Shown here: positions 8,006-11,083 of the stretch, piece after piece
Numbering within the stretch: the stretch's first letter is position 1
Layout: every line of letters begins with the position of its first letter
NCBI GenBank assembly: GCA_002067555.1
Contig: MVQQ01000167.1
Span: forward strand, 1-11,083
Reading direction: 5' to 3'
Length of the DNA: 11,083 nt
Source of the DNA: Syntrophorhabdus sp. PtaB.Bin184
GTDB taxonomy: Bacteria > Desulfobacterota > Syntrophorhabdia > Syntrophorhabdales > Syntrophorhabdaceae
Notes under the pieces: generated by a model
The model's input: only the letters and a program-made list of their open reading frames with translations
Databases searched by the model: none
What the model was told of the DNA's origin: nothing
Made by a program: the position numbers and the translations under genes

Positions 8006-8034
8006 ACTATACAGGTTTTGGGCTTTTTTCTCAA
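8006..8034 (-). promoter_or_regulatory. Sigma70-type promoter of fhs
   Basis: On the minus strand TTGAGA (8029-8034), a 17-base spacer and TATAGT (8006-8011) match consensus at five of six positions each, the best promoter in the window. Transcription should start near 7999, leaving a leader of about 48 bases to ATG 7951. ACCTG (7989-7993) and CAGGT (8012-8016) form an inverted repeat around the -10 and start site, a possible operator. Confidence 0.65.
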
Positions 8035-8080
8035 GTCAGGCGAGGTTGACAAAGCAGGGAAGCCTCAAATAATGCAACGG

Positions 8081-8923
8081 CTATTCATCCATTTCCCCGG
8101 GAACCGTCTTCTCTTCGTATAAAGATGCAAGATTGAGGTAATATTGTCCCTCTTCATTCTTTCCCCTCTTCATGGCGCCACCCGCGTAGATGCGGCACTT
8201 TGTCCGAAGCTCCCCGACTGCCTTGCGGGTCTGTCCGGGGGACAGCGTGCCGCTGCCGAGGATCTTTGCGATGCTCGCTATCCTGAAGCGGTCCATCCCG
8301 TCATAGGCCCGTGAAAGCTGATCGGGATGCCCTCCCCGCTTGATGATAAGCTGTTTTTCGATAAAGGTCACAGGGAACCGAGCGGTTATTCTCAGCCACA
8401 TGTCGTAGTCCTCGCACACGGGCAGGGATTCATCGAAGGATCCCACGGCATCGAAAACGCTCCGGTGGATGACAGCCGACGACGGGCTGATGATGCACAG
8501 GGGCAGGCACCGTTCGAAGATCTCCCCCGAGAACTTGCGATGCCGCAGTCTCTGGTTGAGCCTTGTCCCGTTGCGTATCCATATCTCGTCCGTGTAGGTG
8601 ACCGGTGTACCCGTCCGCTCCATTTCGTCCATCTGAATGGAAAGCTTCCTCCTTTTCCAGAGGTCATCGACATCGAGAAAGGCAATGTAGTCGCCGCGGG
8701 CGATTGTGAGCCCCGCGTTCCTTGCGCTCGAGATCCCGCCGTTCTCTTTCCAGGCATACCTCACCGGGAGTCCGGAGACCTCGTCCCGTGACCCGTCCGT
8801 GGAGCCATCATCGACCACGATGACCTCTCTGTCCCTGTAATCCTGTGCCAGAACGGACACAAGGGCCTCCTTGAGGAAGCGCCGGCGGTTAAAGGTAGTT
8901 ATGATGACGGAAACCCTGGGCAT
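8081..8923 (-). CDS. Family 2 glycosyltransferase
   Basis: A 280-residue GT-A fold enzyme that should transfer a sugar from a nucleotide-sugar donor to a glycan, lipid or protein acceptor on the cytoplasmic side. Seen: the opening VSVIITTFNR at 4-13, VVDDGS at 36-41, NGGISSARNAGL at 61-72, the metal/nucleotide motif FLDVDD at 82-87 and the catalytic-region CEDYDMW at 170-176. The domain is complete. The C-terminal 60 or so residues are charged and helical, with no transmembrane segment, so membrane attachment is not predicted. ATG 8923 has only a weak upstream purine stretch, and an in-frame stop closes off earlier starts. It lies 53 bases after the GH57 gene on the same strand and is probably cotranscribed. 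Donor and acceptor cannot be told from sequence. Confidence 0.9.
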   Translation of the reverse strand: MPRVSVIITTFNRRRFLKEALVSVLAQDYRDREVIVVDDGSTDGSRDEVSGLPVRYAWKENGGISSARNAGLTIARGDYIAFLDVDDLWKRRKLSIQMDEMERTGTPVTYTDEIWIRNGTRLNQRLRHRKFSGEIFERCLPLCIISPSSAVIHRSVFDAVGSFDESLPVCEDYDMWLRITARFPVTFIEKQLIIKRGGHPDQLSRAYDGMDRFRIASIAKILGSGTLSPGQTRKAVGELRTKCRIYAGGAMKRGKNEEGQYYLNLASLYEEKTVPGEMDE

Positions 8924-8974
8924 CGTTCGCGCCGATCCACCATTCCTTCATTCATTGACCGGAATTGTGCTTTG

Positions 8975-8988
8975 CGTCAGGCCTGACG
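8975..8988. repeat. Perfect 14-bp palindrome over the GH57 stop codon
   Basis: CGTCAGGCCTGACG is its own reverse complement and spans the TGA stop (8977-8979). As RNA it can fold into a 5-bp stem with a GGCC loop. No T run follows on either strand, so it is not a standard intrinsic terminator. It could modulate expression between the two genes, bind a protein, or be coincidental. Confidence 0.5.
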
Positions 8989-11046
8989 GGCCTTATCCAT
9001 GCGGACCTTGAGAGAGATGCTTCTCGACCCTCCCGCCAGGTCCATGTGCCATACGGGCATGACCATGGTACTCTGATAATTGCGTTCGAAACCGTTTTCC
9101 GACAGGGAAACGACCTCGACGGGGAAGGTCCAGATCTCCGTCGCTTCGCCGAGTTCCAGGAAGACCTCGATGTCCTGATAGGGATCATGGAACCTCAGGT
9201 TCGACGCCGGCGACAGGACCTCCTGAAGCGTCAGCGGATACCTGCCCCTCTCTGTCTCCAGGTAGCGGTCCCCTCCGCTTCCCAGGAAGGCGAAGTTGAA
9301 CTCGACCCCGAGAAGAAAGGGGACATCGACTTCTCCCCGAAGCTCATAGTCGACGGTGAATTCCGCCGCCCCTTCGCCGACGGAGACCCGCTTCACAATC
9401 GAAAGGGGCAGAACCCCGTCGCCCTTCCGGAAGTGCCCGTCCCTCCTTAGAAGGAGGTCCACCCTGCGTTTGCCCTTCTCCATCTCCGCAGCATAGGGCT
9501 CTATGACGAAATCACCGGGTTCGATGCATTCACACCGGTAGAACTCCTCCAGCGTGGCACCCGTGTCCAAAATGTGGTCGACAAGCGAGGCCCTGCGGTG
9601 CCAATCATAGTGGAGAAAACGGTCAAGACCCTCCTCTTTGGCCATCACCATGTCGTGAATCGTCTTCGTGCCGTCAGCCGAAGACTGGCTGACGGCCTCC
9701 CTGATCTTCTCATGGTACCCTTCGTACCGCCTCTTGAGCGTGGCCATGATGTTGACGGAGGAAGGCTTGTAGTCGAGGCCGTAGAGTACTCCGCCCTCCC
9801 TCAGGCGAAAGGATGCCTCCATTTCGTTGTTCCTGATGACGGCCTCGTCGTATCCATCAAGGTTGATATCCTCGATGGATCCTTTGACGAAGGACTTCTT
9901 CGGATCGAGCAGCTTTGCCGCCTCGATGAGATGCCGCCAGACCGACCCCCTCAGGTGCGGCAAATACAGGCCGCCGAAAACACCATGCCAGTAGCTGTCG
10001 TTTGCCTGCGCCATGTAGACGTGCCTCTTCGCCTCAGGATTCATCTTCGCCGCTTTCGAGAGACGCATCATCCTCTTGTGCATGTCATTGCTTTCGCTGT
10101 ACTTCACAAGAAAATGCCTGTAATAGCCGCCTTTCAGAAAATCGCGGTATCCGAGATCCTCCGTATGAAGGAGCTCGGAGTATTCTCTCGCCCGCGGCGC
10201 GGGAAGACACCATTCCTCCATCTCCCTGTACGATTCGCAGGGAAGGTATATCCTGCCACTGGGAGGCGTTGCAGCCATGTAGTCGCTGAACGTCACCGTC
10301 CGTATCCAGTCGATGTTATCACTCAGGTACCGGAAGAAGGATTCAAGCCAGTGCTCTTTGTCGTAAACGTAATCGAAGGTGCCCGGCCAGAGCCCGAACT
10401 TCTCCCCGTCGTCGGCGAATACGGCAACGTCTGCCCCGGCCGCCGCCATGTCCCGAAAACTCTCGTCCACCTTCTCGATGCCCTTGAAGGGGATGGCGTA
10501 CCGGAGCAGCTCAAGACCGGGGAAGATGAAAAGCTTCTCGCCATCGGCCTCGGTAATGAAGTAACCATGGAGTTCCTCATCCCTCAGACCGACGGATTTG
10601 AAATGATTATCGTCAATGACAGTGTATTCGATCCCGGCCCGTGCCATGATCTTCGGCAGCTGCGGCTCGTAGACCCGCTCCGCCAGCCACATGCCCCTGG
10701 GACGGATGCCGAAGGTCTCCTCCATCACGTCGAGATGGAGCCGTATCTGAGCGCGGGCGTCGTCCTCAGGAAGAAGCGCAAGGATGGGCTCGTACATTCC
10801 CCCCGATAGCACCTCAAGCTGGCCCCTGTCATAGAGGGACTTGAGGAGCGCTATGTACCCGGGCTTGTTCTCCTTCAGCCATTCGAAGAGGAAACCGGTG
10901 AAATGGATGTTGACCTTGATCTCCGGGAAGTCCTTCAGGACAGAAAAAAAAGGCATATACGAACGCGTATAGGCCTCTTCCAGAATGTGGTCCATATTGC
11001 CGACTGGTTGATGATTGTGTATGCAGATGATGAGTTTCATAGCCAT
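8977..11046 (-). CDS. GH57 glycoside hydrolase (4-alpha-glucanotransferase/alpha-amylase type)
   Basis: A 689-residue enzyme of glycoside hydrolase family 57, acting on alpha-1,4-glucans such as glycogen or maltodextrin with retention. The family's conserved regions appear in order: HNHQP at 10-14, SGGMYEPI at 81-88, GMWLAERVYEP at 118-128 with nucleophile Glu123 (the same number as in the Thermococcus litoralis glucanotransferase), and FADDGEKFG at 210-218 with the acid/base Asp212 or 213. Then follow NDSYWHGVFGGLYLPHLR (about 366-383) and a long beta-rich C-terminal part matching the accessory domains of that subfamily. Length agrees with it. No signal peptide is seen, so it is cytosolic. 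ATG 11046 or the in-frame ATG 11040 could be the start; neither has a good ribosome-binding site. It precedes the glycosyltransferase gene. Transferase versus hydrolase activity cannot be decided from sequence. Confidence 0.94.
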   Translation of the reverse strand: MAMKLIICIHNHQPVGNMDHILEEAYTRSYMPFFSVLKDFPEIKVNIHFTGFLFEWLKENKPGYIALLKSLYDRGQLEVLSGGMYEPILALLPEDDARAQIRLHLDVMEETFGIRPRGMWLAERVYEPQLPKIMARAGIEYTVIDDNHFKSVGLRDEELHGYFITEADGEKLFIFPGLELLRYAIPFKGIEKVDESFRDMAAAGADVAVFADDGEKFGLWPGTFDYVYDKEHWLESFFRYLSDNIDWIRTVTFSDYMAATPPSGRIYLPCESYREMEEWCLPAPRAREYSELLHTEDLGYRDFLKGGYYRHFLVKYSESNDMHKRMMRLSKAAKMNPEAKRHVYMAQANDSYWHGVFGGLYLPHLRGSVWRHLIEAAKLLDPKKSFVKGSIEDINLDGYDEAVIRNNEMEASFRLREGGVLYGLDYKPSSVNIMATLKRRYEGYHEKIREAVSQSSADGTKTIHDMVMAKEEGLDRFLHYDWHRRASLVDHILDTGATLEEFYRCECIEPGDFVIEPYAAEMEKGKRRVDLLLRRDGHFRKGDGVLPLSIVKRVSVGEGAAEFTVDYELRGEVDVPFLLGVEFNFAFLGSGGDRYLETERGRYPLTLQEVLSPASNLRFHDPYQDIEVFLELGEATEIWTFPVEVVSLSENGFERNYQSTMVMPVWHMDLAGGSRSISLKVRMDKARQA

Positions 11047-11066
11047 ACAGATACCAGTCTATTTAT

Positions 11067-11083
11067 CAAAAAAAATGGCGGGG
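11067..11083 (-). terminator. Possible tail of an upstream intrinsic terminator (cut by window edge)
   Basis: On the minus strand the window opens with CCCCGCCA followed by eight T residues (plus-strand A run 11068-11075). This looks like the right arm and U tract of a rho-independent terminator for a gene beyond the edge, which would make GH57 the first gene of its own unit. The left arm is not in the window, so this is tentative. Confidence 0.3.

Noticed and set aside
9574..10809. 411-codon open frame on the plus strand
   Set aside because: It lies wholly antisense to the GH57 gene, whose catalytic motifs are intact. Long antisense frames are expected in GC-rich coding DNA, and the translation shows no recognisable domain.

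Overview
This is a moderately GC-rich, tightly packed bacterial window with six transcription units, nearly all of it explained by ordinary genes. A predicted inner-membrane lipoprotein, two Sec-type signal peptides, acetyl-CoA synthetase, formate-tetrahydrofolate ligase and a GH57 glucan enzyme suggest a Gram-negative anaerobe or facultative anaerobe, perhaps Desulfobacterota (former Deltaproteobacteria, syntroph-like). The taxonomic guess rests on gene flavour only; there is no rRNA or tRNA here. I see no CRISPR array, transposase, phage gene or attachment site.

Layout. 1-1539 (minus): acetyl-CoA synthetase, C-terminal part outside the window. 1773-2579 (minus): an alpha/beta-hydrolase lipoprotein of the YfhR/BEM46 type. 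2794-5386 (plus): a compact three-gene unit of a cysteine hydrolase of the isochorismatase superfamily with a predicted signal peptide, an MmgE/PrpD-family protein whose start overlaps the hydrolase stop, and a SnoaL/NTF2-like small protein. 5530-6081 (plus): a predicted secreted protein of unknown function with its own promoter-like sequence. 6082-6190: a short convergent intergenic stretch full of direct and inverted repeats. 6191-7951 (minus): formate-tetrahydrofolate ligase behind a good sigma70-type promoter. 8081-8923 and 8977-11046 (minus): a family 2 glycosyltransferase downstream of a GH57 4-alpha-glucanotransferase/alpha-amylase homologue, a probable two-gene operon. No gap between genes exceeds 300 bases.

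How the genes may work together. Acs and Fhs feed acetate into acetyl-CoA and formate into the folate C1 pool, and both are common in organisms with acetate/C1-centred metabolism, though they are not in one operon here. The plus-strand trio is the only part that looks like an uncharacterised pathway: a hydrolase able in principle to cut an amide or similar bond, a lyase/isomerase-family enzyme acting on carboxylic acids, and a small barrel protein. Its substrate cannot be read from sequence. GH57 plus GT2 point to alpha-glucan or glycoconjugate handling. The less routine observations are this trio, the altered acidic loop of its PrpD-like member, the repeat cluster that duplicates the 3' end of the secreted-protein gene, and a perfect 14-bp palindrome over the GH57 stop codon.
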